Virus record (IMG/VR): IMGVR_UViG_3300004460_000060
Span: 1 to 23,561 of that record
From: a virus
Direction: 5' to 3' (one strand)
DNA: 23,561 nucleotides
Shown: positions 7,237 through 14,314 of the stretch, in pieces
Layout: each line of letters starts with the position of its first letter
Numbering within the stretch: the first letter of the stretch is position 1
Position numbers and translations under genes: made by a program
The notes under the pieces: model-generated
The model's input: the letters and a program-made list of their open reading frames with translations, nothing else
What the model was told of the DNA's origin: nothing
The model's database searches: none

Positions 7237-7714
7237 AACAATCAGTATGTGCGTTAAAAGTTTGATTGGTTGAAACTATTTTTATTTGGGTAGGGTTTGT
7301 AATAGTTTTATCTCCTACTACTAATGTACCAGTACAAAAAAACAATTTTGTATCTTGTGGTAGATTTTCAGTCTCTCCCGCGGCAAGGTACCATTTTTCA
7401 CATGTAGGTAGGTAGTTATTATTTGCTTCTTTAGGGATGCACCACCAAATAGGATTATCTACCGCCGTATGAGTGCATACCCCATGTCCGCCAATATTTT
7501 CTACCATATCTGCTGGAGTTAACCAATCACCAACTTTATAGTCCGGCAACGTTGTTCCGTCAGAAAATGTATTGTTAATTACGCTACCCTGCGAAAGAAG
7601 GTTATACCACTCTCTATTTTTAGGATACTCATATGAATACGTTGTTACACCCTCGTAGGTATTTTGAAGAATAACCCACCCAAATGCTCTATAAGGTTTT
7701 TGTTTTACATCCAT
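7217..7714 (-). CDS. Hypothetical protein in the accessory cassette (165 aa)
   Basis: No family is recognised with confidence. The sequence is rich in aromatic residues and Cys (C80, C92, C104 and others, e.g. GGHGVCTHTA, WWCIP, PTCEKWYLAAG). Its C-terminal half looks all-beta (KLFFCTGTLVVGDKTI, TQIKIVS). A similar beta-rich pattern occurs in hypothetical proteins beside tail genes in marine phages. There is no signal peptide or membrane segment. It shares 20 bases with the start of the 206-residue gene, so the two are translationally coupled, and begins 3 bases after the end of the 123-residue gene. It may be a small virion or host-modifying protein. Confidence 0.6.
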   Translation of the reverse strand: MDVKQKPYRAFGWVILQNTYEGVTTYSYEYPKNREWYNLLSQGSVINNTFSDGTTLPDYKVGDWLTPADMVENIGGHGVCTHTAVDNPIWWCIPKEANNNYLPTCEKWYLAAGETENLPQDTKLFFCTGTLVVGDKTITNPTQIKIVSTNQTFNAHTDCYGIKFI

Positions 7715-7716
7715 GT

Positions 7717-8088
7717 TTATACCTCCTCAGAAGGAGCATCTTCTGGGGTACTCGTTTCTACCACTCCAGAAGTATCTTCTACTAAATCACTACTATTGTA
7801 AGTATGGACAGTATCTGAAACTAAACTTTTATACATATCTAGTTTAGCGGTGTCCGCATTTAAGTCTTCATTGAGTTTCTGTTGATCAGCAACGTAGATT
7901 CCAGCTTTCGCTAATGCTGTTCGCAATTGTTCTTCTGTAGTTGCTTCTGGAAACATTGTATGCGGTTGATACGCTAGCTCAAAATATGCTTCAGGATCTT
8001 CGTTTGCTGTTTCATCTGAAGCGTATTTTACAAGAAGGGATTTAGATTCTTCCTCCCAACCTACAATTTTCATTTTTAAAGTGTTCAT
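7717..8088 (-). CDS. Conserved hypothetical, tail-associated (123 aa)
   Basis: The protein begins with a beta-type segment (KMKIVGWEEESKSLLVKYAS) that I associate with small proteins encoded after tail fibre genes in marine phages. A helical middle part follows (TTEEQLRTALAKAGIYVADQ) and then an acidic, low-complexity C-terminus rich in Ser, Thr, Glu and Asp. No catalytic motif or membrane segment is visible. It lies 13 bases downstream of the glycine-rich 331-residue protein and just before the accessory oxygenase genes. A role in fibre assembly or in the virion is possible, but it rests on position only. Confidence 0.6.
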   Translation of the reverse strand: MNTLKMKIVGWEEESKSLLVKYASDETANEDPEAYFELAYQPHTMFPEATTEEQLRTALAKAGIYVADQQKLNEDLNADTAKLDMYKSLVSDTVHTYNSSDLVEDTSGVVETSTPEDAPSEEV

Positions 8089-8100
8089 AATTTCCTCTGT

Positions 8101-9096
8101 TTAAGATACGCCACCTTGACGTGTACCTGTAGTTGACCAAGTAATTAAAGAGTTTCCAACTGCATAATTTCCTGCGCTTCCCCCACCCGCCGCTATTGAA
8201 GAGCTCGGATTTGTTGGGCTTGAGGAAGATCCAGCAGCCCCTCGACCACCACCAGGGCCACCGTTACCGGCACTAGCTGTAAAAAATCCTTTAGGACTTC
8301 TACTAGGCCCAGTTTGACCGGAGCCTCCACCACCACCGCCTGTAGAACTTCCAGCACCACCGTTACCGCCACCAGCGCTACCACCAGAGCCACCAGAGTA
8401 TCCTGCGCCACCGCCACCGCCACCACCATTTAGAAAGCGACTAGCAAATGATGGGGCCTTGGGTGAGCCAGCAGGCGCTTGGCGTATTATAGCGGAACCT
8501 CCACCGCCACCGCCACCGCCACCAGCAAAAACACCATTATTAGCAATTGTAGTTGGTCTATTTACATACAAAGCGCTTCCGCCAGGATTACCGCCACCCC
8601 CTTGTCTTCGAGGGCTTGGGACATAGAAAGGGCTAACGGGGCCAGTAGTAGGGAGCGAGAGAGCACTTCCACCGTTACCGCCACGACCTTGAACTACTCC
8701 ATTGTTAATAATGGTTACTGTGTCTCCAGGATTAAAACCACTAGGAACTAACATTGCGTAAGTATTAGTAGCTGATGATCCTACTAACACCCCCGGATTA
8801 ATTGTAAGCGTAAGGTCAGTTGCCCCTGCTGAATACCCTGGGTTAGCAGAAGCGTTACTAAATACATCATAATTTTGCACACTACTAGCAATTGTAAGCG
8901 CTAACGCAGTACGATTTGCAGCGTTATAAAAATTCCCAATAGCAATAGCACCTGACTCAGGTATATTAGAGTTTCCAGCTGCGTCAGGGACTAAACCACC
9001 ACCTCTATAAAAATCACTCATAGAGTTAGGTTGTGAGTCACTAAACTCAGTAGCAATTTCAGATATGGCTAGCTGGCCTGAAGCGGGTAATGCCAT
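8101..9096 (-). CDS. Glycine-rich tail protein (331 aa)
   Basis: The N-terminal part contains LPASGQLAISEIATEF, SMSDFYRGGG and IPESGAIAIGNFYNA, a motif set I recognise from phage tail structural proteins. A central beta region (about 65-135, with NTYAMLVPSGFNPGDTVTII) follows. From about residue 135 to 310 there are long Gly/Ser tracts, including a run of nine Gly. The tracts are encoded by CCACCG-type repeats on the plus strand (8403-8428 and 8501-8524). Such tails often form the adhesin tip. It overlaps the stop of the S74-domain fibre gene by one base and pairs with it in the same order as the shorter copy at 2676-4171. Confidence 0.8.
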   Translation of the reverse strand: MALPASGQLAISEIATEFSDSQPNSMSDFYRGGGLVPDAAGNSNIPESGAIAIGNFYNAANRTALALTIASSVQNYDVFSNASANPGYSAGATDLTLTINPGVLVGSSATNTYAMLVPSGFNPGDTVTIINNGVVQGRGGNGGSALSLPTTGPVSPFYVPSPRRQGGGGNPGGSALYVNRPTTIANNGVFAGGGGGGGGGSAIIRQAPAGSPKAPSFASRFLNGGGGGGGAGYSGGSGGSAGGGNGGAGSSTGGGGGGSGQTGPSRSPKGFFTASAGNGGPGGGRGAAGSSSSPTNPSSSIAAGGGSAGNYAVGNSLITWSTTGTRQGGVS

Positions 9097-10064
9097 TATT
9101 TATCTCCTTTAAGCCTCTCGACTTCATCTGAAAGTTCTTTAACAGCTTCAATTAGTACCGCTACAAGTCTTTCGTATTTAACGGCTTTGTACCCTCCAGA
9201 GTTCTCAGCAACAATTTCTGGAAATACTTTTTCTACTTCTTGCGCAATAACACCAATATCTTGTTTACGTACAAATGTACCGTCTTCACCACCCTTAGAC
9301 TCAATGTAAGCCTCTGTCCAATCGTATCGAACTCCGTTGAGTTGTTTTACTATATCAACTGCGTTATCAATATTAGTGATGTTTTCTTTTAGTCTTTGGT
9401 CTGATGAGTAAAAAGCAGTTACATCGTTGGTTGCTCGTATCTCACCAGTTGTACCTGATGCTGCTGTACCTACTCCAAAAGAATCAAACTGTACATCACT
9501 TGTTGTAGTAAGTGCTTGGTTAATTGCTGCTAGGTTAGTATTGAACGCCTGTACGTCAGAGCCAATAGCAACACCCAATGCTGTTCTTGCGGCAGACGCA
9601 GTACTTGATCCGGTACCACCATCAGCAATAGCGAGATCCGTAGTCAGCGTCAGCGAAGCTAAATGAGTCATAGCATTAACAACGTCTGCACTATTGTTAT
9701 ACAAGAACATTGTTTTACCAGCGGGTACTGCTACACCTGTCTGACCAGATACTTTAACGGTGCAAGCGTCAGCTAAACCATTATTAATTATGTACAGTTT
9801 TTCTATACCAGGAACAATTAAATTACGTGCTCCCCCCGATGTACCTGTTAGATTTAGTCTTAAATTACGTGCTGGTTGTGTAGCGTTATCGTCGGTTAAG
9901 CTAAGCGTTACATCTGCGCTGGAAAAAGACACATCCGCTGAACCCACTATGGATTCTTCAAGCGCGGTGCCTAAGTTTACGTTAGTTACATTACCCCAAG
10001 CCCCGGCGTTGTCACCAGTTCCCATCAGTTGTAACTTAAGATTTGATGAATATGTTGATGCCAT
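9096..10064 (-). CDS. Tail fibre with C-terminal S74 intramolecular chaperone domain
   Basis: The first ~150 residues are the fibre-attachment domain shared with the 269-residue paralogue at 3362-4171. Residues about 150-215 form a shaft with GGTGSSTASAARTALG-type repeats. From residue 218 there is a peptidase S74 (endosialidase-type) chaperone: YSSDQRLKENI with the Ser-Asp self-cleavage pair at S221-D222, then DIGVIAQEVEKVFPEIV, YERLVAVLIEAVKEL and a terminal coiled coil. In this family the domain helps trimerise the fibre and then cuts itself off. The gene starts 9 bases downstream of the beta-repeat protein. Assignment as a receptor-binding or side fibre is well supported; the receptor is unknown. 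Confidence 0.9.
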   Translation of the reverse strand: MASTYSSNLKLQLMGTGDNAGAWGNVTNVNLGTALEESIVGSADVSFSSADVTLSLTDDNATQPARNLRLNLTGTSGGARNLIVPGIEKLYIINNGLADACTVKVSGQTGVAVPAGKTMFLYNNSADVVNAMTHLASLTLTTDLAIADGGTGSSTASAARTALGVAIGSDVQAFNTNLAAINQALTTTSDVQFDSFGVGTAASGTTGEIRATNDVTAFYSSDQRLKENITNIDNAVDIVKQLNGVRYDWTEAYIESKGGEDGTFVRKQDIGVIAQEVEKVFPEIVAENSGGYKAVKYERLVAVLIEAVKELSDEVERLKGDK

Positions 10065-10073
10065 TTTTTACTC

Positions 10074-10973
10074 CTAGGCCGCTATGGGCAACCAATTAGG
10101 TGTTTGATTATCGTCTATATCACTCCAAACAAGTGAAGTGGTTGTGGAAATTGTTGCTGAAACTCCTGTGATTGTAACAGAAGCGTTTGCACTTTCTGAA
10201 GTCGTTCCTAACACATTTGATGCCGAAACGCCTGTGGTATTTATAAAGTTAGTAGTTATAAACCCTATCGCACCCGTACTAGCGGTGGCTTGTAAACCAG
10301 CTGGAGATCCTTTAGCACCTGCTGATGCAACTACACTACCTACAGATACACTAGCTGAAACTCCAGTAACCGGATGATCTGCACCCGCCTCAATTTGTGT
10401 CCCTCCACTTAAAGAGGCTGTAAGTGGTGTTCCAATTAGCGTTACATTAGCAAGCCCTGTCTGAGTAGCTGTGCCTAATTCAGTAGTACCTTGTAGCCCA
10501 GTTAAAGAAACATCAGCGAATAAAAAGCCACCCCAACCTTGATCAGAGCCATTCCAAGTATTGTACCCCCATGTAGTGGGTAATAATACCGCGTCTTCTC
10601 CAAGAGCAGATGTAGCTCCTAACCCAGTAACCGTAACAGATTTAGGTATGCTAGCTACTGCTGTGCCTAAAGTAGCTGTTGCAGGTACTGCACTTAACGT
10701 AACGTTCCCAATACCTGTAACACTTAAATCACCTGCTACTCCAAGAGCGGAAACACTTGTTACTCCGTGCCTACCTTCTGTATCGAGCGCTACATCATCT
10801 GTTGAAACAGTTGCCGTTACACCAGTTACCGTTACATTTATCGACTGCTGTATGTTACCGCTTCCAACGCTTGAAGTCGCAGCTACTCCAGTAACAGATA
10901 CAGAGGCAACGAGAGTGCCTCCCCACCCATTATCGTTATTCCAAGTAGACTCGTTCCAAGCAATTACGGACAT
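10074..10973 (-). CDS. Beta-repeat virion protein (299 aa)
   Basis: The chain is made of about eleven short beta-type units of roughly 20 residues with the pattern V-x-[VL]-[TS]-G-[VL]-x-[AG]-[TS]-x-x-[LV]-G (for example VSVTGVAATSSVG, VTVTGLGATSALG, HPVTGVSASVSVG). A Trp-rich motif occurs twice, STWNNDNGWGG near residue 9 and NTWNGSDQGWGG near residue 136, which suggests an internal duplication. It ends with a short unique tail (TPNWLPIAA). No enzyme motif is visible. Proteins of this kind appear among tail and fibre genes of marine phages and could form an elongated appendage. It lies between the 156-residue structural protein and the S74 fibre. Confidence 0.7.
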   Translation of the reverse strand: MSVIAWNESTWNNDNGWGGTLVASVSVTGVAATSSVGSGNIQQSINVTVTGVTATVSTDDVALDTEGRHGVTSVSALGVAGDLSVTGIGNVTLSAVPATATLGTAVASIPKSVTVTGLGATSALGEDAVLLPTTWGYNTWNGSDQGWGGFLFADVSLTGLQGTTELGTATQTGLANVTLIGTPLTASLSGGTQIEAGADHPVTGVSASVSVGSVVASAGAKGSPAGLQATASTGAIGFITTNFINTTGVSASNVLGTTSESANASVTITGVSATISTTTSLVWSDIDDNQTPNWLPIAA

Positions 10974-10978
10974 ATTAC

Positions 10979-11449
10979 TTAAGCAATTCTAATAATTGCG
11001 TTTGTCGCGTCGTTGGTTGGGAAAATAACTGTAAAGTCTCCAGCTGTTGAAGTCTTATCACCACCAAAATCTAAGACCGCGACTGCTGCGTTAGGAACTG
11101 CCCCACTAATACCGTTAGCTGATGGCGTATTGTTGTAAATAAGTGCGCCACGGGCTGTAACTGTTACATTGGAAAATGTAAGGTCACTAAAGTCTGTAAA
11201 CCCAGTACCAGCGGTCACACTAGTTTCTGTTTTAGCCACACCTGTATTAGTCAGGTTTGCACCACCAGCGCTGTAGTTAGTACCTGTAACTTCGTTAGTA
11301 GCTGAATAGGCTGTGGTGTTTGCGTTGATTGTAGCTGAAGAGGAATAAAGCGCTAACTTAAATGTATCTCCAGTTGAGTTACGAAAATCGTGTACAGCTA
11401 ACATAAGTTCAGCTTTAAAAGAAGTACACATTGCTTGTGAAATTGCCAT
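10979..11449 (-). CDS. Conserved phage structural protein (156 aa)
   Basis: The sequence pattern (SFKAELMLAVHDFRNSTGDT, FKLALYSSSATI, ATNEVTGTNYSAGGANL, RGALIYNNT, AVAVLDFGGDKTSTAGDF) is one I know from a widespread group of phage virion proteins in marine genomes, normally located near the tail genes. It is beta-rich, about 150 residues long, and has no membrane segment. The function is not established; a tail or baseplate accessory role is likely. It begins 10 bases after the end of the 97-residue gene and ends 5 bases before the beta-repeat protein. Confidence 0.72.
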   Translation of the reverse strand: MAISQAMCTSFKAELMLAVHDFRNSTGDTFKLALYSSSATINANTTAYSATNEVTGTNYSAGGANLTNTGVAKTETSVTAGTGFTDFSDLTFSNVTVTARGALIYNNTPSANGISGAVPNAAVAVLDFGGDKTSTAGDFTVIFPTNDATNAIIRIA

Positions 11450-11459
11450 GATTGGCTCC

Positions 11460-11753
11460 TTATGAATCTAAGATTGATATAAGTTCTGAATAACCCGCGT
11501 TGGTGAGCTTGTTAGCCAGAGTTACGTTGTGAGACTTTACAGCCTCGTTTAAATAAAAAATTAGAACTTGTTTGATTTGTGCTCTAAATGCTTCTGCTTG
11601 ATCTCTAATAGCCGGATGGGATTGTGACCCCACCGAAATAATTTTATCTAGTGCCCGTTCTGCTATTTCTTCAGGTGTAAACCCTCGACCACTTGTAGTA
11701 GCTACTGTTATACCATTTCCACCTAATAAAAAAGAAAGTTCTTCGGTTTGCAT
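11460..11753 (-). CDS. Conserved hypothetical protein (97 aa)
   Basis: This is a mostly helical small protein (FTPEEIAERALDKIISVG, PAIRDQAEAFRAQIKQVLIF, NEAVKSHNVTLANKLTNAG) with a short N-terminal Gly-rich segment. There are no Cys residues, no signal peptide and no catalytic motif. It occurs between the head-tail adaptor gene and a structural protein gene. Small helical proteins of this type in the same position are common in marine podovirus-like genomes and may be connector or assembly factors. I cannot assign a function. Confidence 0.6.
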   Translation of the reverse strand: MQTEELSFLLGGNGITVATTSGRGFTPEEIAERALDKIISVGSQSHPAIRDQAEAFRAQIKQVLIFYLNEAVKSHNVTLANKLTNAGYSELISILDS

Positions 11754-11754
11754 A

Positions 11755-12438
11755 TTATTTAACTGGGTACCTTACTTGTGGGGTTCTATACATATCTTGA
11801 CGATTTTTAGCATCACCAAGCATCTTAATTAATCCTAGTGCTTCATCATAGCGTTTCTGATAATTAACAATCTCGTCTGGTTCTGATTTCATGAAGGTAG
11901 CAGCTTCCAGTAAAGAACCGTACAGAAGTACAGAATCAAAATCATCTCCTAAATAAGATGTCCCCGCGTCTACAATAGACTGTGGATAATAAAAGTAATG
12001 TAATTCCATTGCATAGTTACTATTTGGCGTAGGCCCAAGAATAAAAGAGGTGTTATCAAAAATAGCATAATGCGTCGGAACACCTGTTGCTGTTGGATCT
12101 GGGAAAGACTCACGCATAAAGTTAACGTCTTTATTTAAAAGAAACGCCTGACTACCATCGGCGGCAATAACCGCTAATGAAAACGTAGATAGCCAATCCG
12201 ACGGTATACCTAAATACTTATTGTCTGTAGTCAGATTACCTGTAACATTTTTACGTAAATCAGGTAGTTGAACGACGTTAAAAACCCGTTGCTCAGCCTG
12301 ACGTATAAACGTATCAATCTGCTCTTTAGTAGTAAAAGATGTTAACGTACCTAGGTTAGTAGGATCGCCTACAGACGTACTAGGGAACGTATTTTCAACG
12401 TAGCCTTGGATCGTTTTAAATAAAGTATTGTAGTCCAT
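11755..12438 (-). CDS. Head-tail adaptor protein (SU10 adaptor-like)
   Basis: This 227-residue protein begins MDYNTLFKTIQGYVENT and has the features of podovirus head-tail adaptor proteins. These are an N-terminal helix pair with IDTFIRQAEQRVFNVVQLPDLRKNVTG, a beta domain with YLGIPSDWLSTFSLAVI, then HYFYYPQSI, and a C-terminal helix (LYGSLLEAATFMKSEPDEI, YQKRYDEALGLIKML). The family sits below the portal ring and joins head and tail. Gene order supports this, because another adaptor-like gene lies a little upstream. It starts 3 bases before the previous small gene ends on the map. The adaptor type is inferred from pattern memory. Confidence 0.72.
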   Translation of the reverse strand: MDYNTLFKTIQGYVENTFPSTSVGDPTNLGTLTSFTTKEQIDTFIRQAEQRVFNVVQLPDLRKNVTGNLTTDNKYLGIPSDWLSTFSLAVIAADGSQAFLLNKDVNFMRESFPDPTATGVPTHYAIFDNTSFILGPTPNSNYAMELHYFYYPQSIVDAGTSYLGDDFDSVLLYGSLLEAATFMKSEPDEIVNYQKRYDEALGLIKMLGDAKNRQDMYRTPQVRYPVK

Positions 12439-12591
12439 TTAGCCCATCTTTTTGCTATGTCCGGTTCCTTTTGTAGCAGCACCAGTACCACGAGTCTTTT
12501 GTGTCTGAGTATTTGCTACATTGTTTGGGTACCCGTCTACATTTGGTACAGGCACTGATTGAGGCTGTTTAAATTTCCCTGTATCTTTCAT
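12439..12591 (-). CDS. Small basic phage protein (50 aa)
   Basis: This 50-residue ORF starts MKDTGKFKQPQSVPVPNVDG and ends TRGTGAATKGTGHSKKMG. The Gly/Thr/Lys-rich C-terminus (RGTGAATKGT) is a pattern I recognise from short proteins in marine phage late regions. It fills the gap between the zinc-ribbon-like protein gene and the adaptor gene exactly, with 9 bases upstream and its stop right next to the adaptor ATG. No membrane segment or metal site is visible. Disordered and basic, it may contact DNA or another virion protein. The function is unknown. Confidence 0.7.
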   Translation of the reverse strand: MKDTGKFKQPQSVPVPNVDGYPNNVANTQTQKTRGTGAATKGTGHSKKMG

Positions 12592-12600
12592 AGTAAATCC

Positions 12601-12954
12601 TTAACTAGTTGTAATTGTTACAGTTCCTATTGCACCATCGGCTTCTAAATAATTTTCAAGCCCACTTAATTCCAGTGGATTATCTAGTCCTACTGGGTTC
12701 CAACCCCATTGTATATCTCTTGATTGGGGAAAGCTATTGTCTGGTCTTGGGTTACGTAGCGCCTGTGGGTCATCTACAGGATACATACCCAGTTGATTCT
12801 GTGGCTGATCTGGCTCCCAGCAAGTAGGACACACCAAAATGTTAACATTTTTGGTTTTTATAGTTAACTCTTTTAACTGCTTGAGTTTGTATCTAAAACC
12901 GCAACGATCACATTCTGCTATCGCGTTTTTGCCAGAAGCAAATTTATTAGCCAT
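12601..12954 (-). CDS. Zinc-ribbon-like conserved virion-region protein (117 aa)
   Basis: Two CxxC pairs, C15-DR-C18 and C42-PT-C45 (VCPTCWEPDQPQ), form a zinc-ribbon-like N-terminal domain with the conserved CDRCGFRYKL and KELTIK segments. The part after residue 50 is proline-rich (PVDDPQALRNPRPDNS) and ends in a short beta tail (AIGTVTITTS). I recognise the combined pattern from proteins encoded between head-tail connector genes in marine phages. The metal site is inferred from the Cys spacing. It may be a small connector or head-completion factor. No enzyme activity is suggested. Confidence 0.7.
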   Translation of the reverse strand: MANKFASGKNAIAECDRCGFRYKLKQLKELTIKTKNVNILVCPTCWEPDQPQNQLGMYPVDDPQALRNPRPDNSFPQSRDIQWGWNPVGLDNPLELSGLENYLEADGAIGTVTITTS

Positions 12955-12960
12955 ATAACT

Positions 12961-13668
12961 TTAATAAAACATCTGTCGAGGAGCTAATCTTAGAGAGGCT
13001 TTTTCTCTGTCCTCAGTTGAAGCAAAGTTCCATTGTTCTTCGTACGCCATTTTTAACATTTCAATTCTATTCATAGCTTCAGGTAGCTTTAACGATAAAT
13101 AGTAAGCTAGCCCCGCAACCATACAGGGTAAGAACCTAAACGGAATATCTTCAGTATTCACCCCGTTACCAGCATCTTGTATACGACGTAATCTCCAGTA
13201 CGTAAAAGTGTAATTATCATTATTAGGTACAGGCCAGACGTTTATAGTAGGGTATGCTATCCCAGTTGTAGGTTCTGTTGCACCAGACTGTCTGTCTATC
13301 CATACTTGGATCGGTCTACCCTGAGAGTTCTTATTAGGTATAGATGCGTATGTGGAAGAACTAATTCTACTGATGTTTATGTCGTTTTGATTCGTGCCAG
13401 TGCCCGTACGTATAACGCTATCTAGCAGATCAATAGTATCAATAGGAAGATTATAAGTACCAGTGCCTTGCGTAAGTGCGATGCTACCTTGATCGATCGT
13501 CCATAAATTAATGCCACGATTAGCCCATTCTATAGTTAGTAAGTTTAGAGACCTACGAGCGGTACGCATTTCATATCCCGTACGTAACTCCGCACCACAA
13601 CGCTCAAACGCCTCTTCTACGAGGTTATTAAGGTCGAGGTTAAATGTACTTGTACCTGATGTAGTCAT
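12961..13668 (-). CDS. Head-tail adaptor / tail accessory protein (gp4-like)
   Basis: This 235-residue protein has an N-terminal helical part (LNNLVEEAFERCGAELRTG, ARRSLNLLTIEWANRGINLW), a beta middle (GSIALTQGTGTYNLP, DLLDSVIRTG, GRPIQVWIDRQ, TINVWPVPN, YTFTYWRLRRIQDAG) and a C-terminal helix with FRFLPCMVAGLAYYLSLKLPE. This arrangement is that of podovirus adaptor proteins such as P22 gp4 and T7 tail-tube A types, which bind the portal base. The gene is followed by the second connector-like gene at 11755-12438. The connector role is fairly sure; the exact orthology is inferred. Confidence 0.78.
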   Translation of the reverse strand: MTTSGTSTFNLDLNNLVEEAFERCGAELRTGYEMRTARRSLNLLTIEWANRGINLWTIDQGSIALTQGTGTYNLPIDTIDLLDSVIRTGTGTNQNDINISRISSSTYASIPNKNSQGRPIQVWIDRQSGATEPTTGIAYPTINVWPVPNNDNYTFTYWRLRRIQDAGNGVNTEDIPFRFLPCMVAGLAYYLSLKLPEAMNRIEMLKMAYEEQWNFASTEDREKASLRLAPRQMFY

Positions 13669-13675
13669 AAGGTAT

Positions 13676-13936
13676 TTACCTTAAAAGTGTAGCTAAAACT
13701 AGCCCAATAACAGCAATAATAGAAGCCATGTGTAAAGCTTCCATACGAAATATACGTTTATCTAACGCTCCTAATTTATCTAAAACCGAATCATACCTAG
13801 CTGCGCATTCCCTCTCATGTGCGTTTAATTGCGATTGAGTCTGCGTTATTGTATCTACGTGTGTAGCAGCGGGTTTTACTACCTTTGGTACCGCTTTACG
13901 TTTTCTAGGGGTTTTAATACCCGGAGTAGTTGGCAT
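13676..13936 (-). CDS. XhlA-like coiled-coil membrane protein (86 aa)
   Basis: A basic N-terminus (KTPRKRKAVPKVVK) is followed by a heptad-like helix (LNAHERECAARYDSVLDKLG, then ALDKRIFRMEALH) and a single C-terminal hydrophobic segment (about residues 69-85, MASIIAVIGLVLATLL). This layout, including the HERECAARYDSVLDKL stretch, matches small hemolysin XhlA-type phage proteins that often associate with holins. It is placed between the small basic proteins and the adaptor genes, away from the holin/endolysin pair, so a lysis role is only a suggestion. It overlaps the stop of the upstream gene by one base. Confidence 0.68.
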   Translation of the reverse strand: MPTTPGIKTPRKRKAVPKVVKPAATHVDTITQTQSQLNAHERECAARYDSVLDKLGALDKRIFRMEALHMASIIAVIGLVLATLLR

Positions 13937-14196
13937 TATGTTACCTTCCTGTATTTGCTTACCTTCTTGGCAATTTTTTTAGGTTGTTTAGCAACTTGCT
14001 TGCCAGACTTTTTAGCTTTGCGCTTAGCCTTTGTAGTAGCTGCATACTCTTTATCTGATAATGCTTTTATTGCTTTCTCTGGAAGATACCGCTCTCCAGT
14101 TGCTTTTGCACCTTGGGTTGATGGCTTACCACTTTTAGTACGCCATTTTTGTTTCGTCCAAGACTTAAGACTTTTCTGTGATTTAGCGAGAGCCAT
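13936..14196 (-). CDS. Small basic conserved phage protein (86 aa)
   Basis: I place the start at the ATG at 14194-14196 (MALAKSQKSLKSWTKQKWRT). An upstream in-frame TTG at 14214 would add six residues, but it has no support. The protein is extremely basic, with the recognisable stretch SWTKQKWRTKSGKPSTQG, then GERYLPEKAIKALSDKEYAA, and a Lys-rich end (KQPKKIAKKVSKYRKV). This domain recurs in marine phages and some bacteria as a domain of unknown function. The charge suggests binding to DNA or RNA. Its start lies inside the preceding 43-residue ORF (14-base overlap). Confidence 0.75.
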   Translation of the reverse strand: MALAKSQKSLKSWTKQKWRTKSGKPSTQGAKATGERYLPEKAIKALSDKEYAATTKAKRKAKKSGKQVAKQPKKIAKKVSKYRKVT

Positions 14197-14314
14197 TTTG
14201 TTTTTTATCAACAAGCTTCTTTAAAACTTTAGATTGTTTTTTGTGTGAATTCGATGCTTTTTTTAGTTGCGTAATTACCTTTTTAACTTTGCTTTTACTA
14301 TTTTTATTCATCAT
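14183..14314 (-). CDS. Tiny lysine-rich protein (43 aa)
   Basis: This 43-residue ORF starts MMNKNSKSKVKKVITQLKKA and ends KKLVDKKQNGSR. It has about a third Lys and a predicted basic helix. Its ATG overlaps the stop of the upstream 79-residue gene (ATGA) and its 3' end overlaps the next gene's start by 14 bases, which is how the other real genes here are arranged. It would otherwise leave a gap of about 115 bases in a nearly gapless operon. There is no recognised family. Confidence 0.55.
   Translation of the reverse strand: MMNKNSKSKVKKVITQLKKASNSHKKQSKVLKKLVDKKQNGSR

Noticed and set aside
8403-8524. CCACCG tandem tracts as possible CRISPR or regulatory repeat
   Set aside because: They are in-frame Gly codon runs of the 331-residue protein with no spacers of constant size.
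8193-8751. Other-frame ORFs on both strands over the glycine-rich protein
   Set aside because: Their Val/Ala- or Ser/Thr-rich sequence comes from the repeat CCACCG codons of the real gene and has no protein-like pattern.
9760-10992. Several plus-strand Pro/Ala/Val-rich ORFs opposite the tail genes
   Set aside because: They are antisense to clearly recognisable virion proteins whose repeats keep reverse frames open.
14197-14214. TTG start extending the 86-residue basic protein by six residues
   Set aside because: The ATG at 14196 gives the familiar N-terminus (MALAKSQKSL) and the TTG lacks a ribosome binding site.
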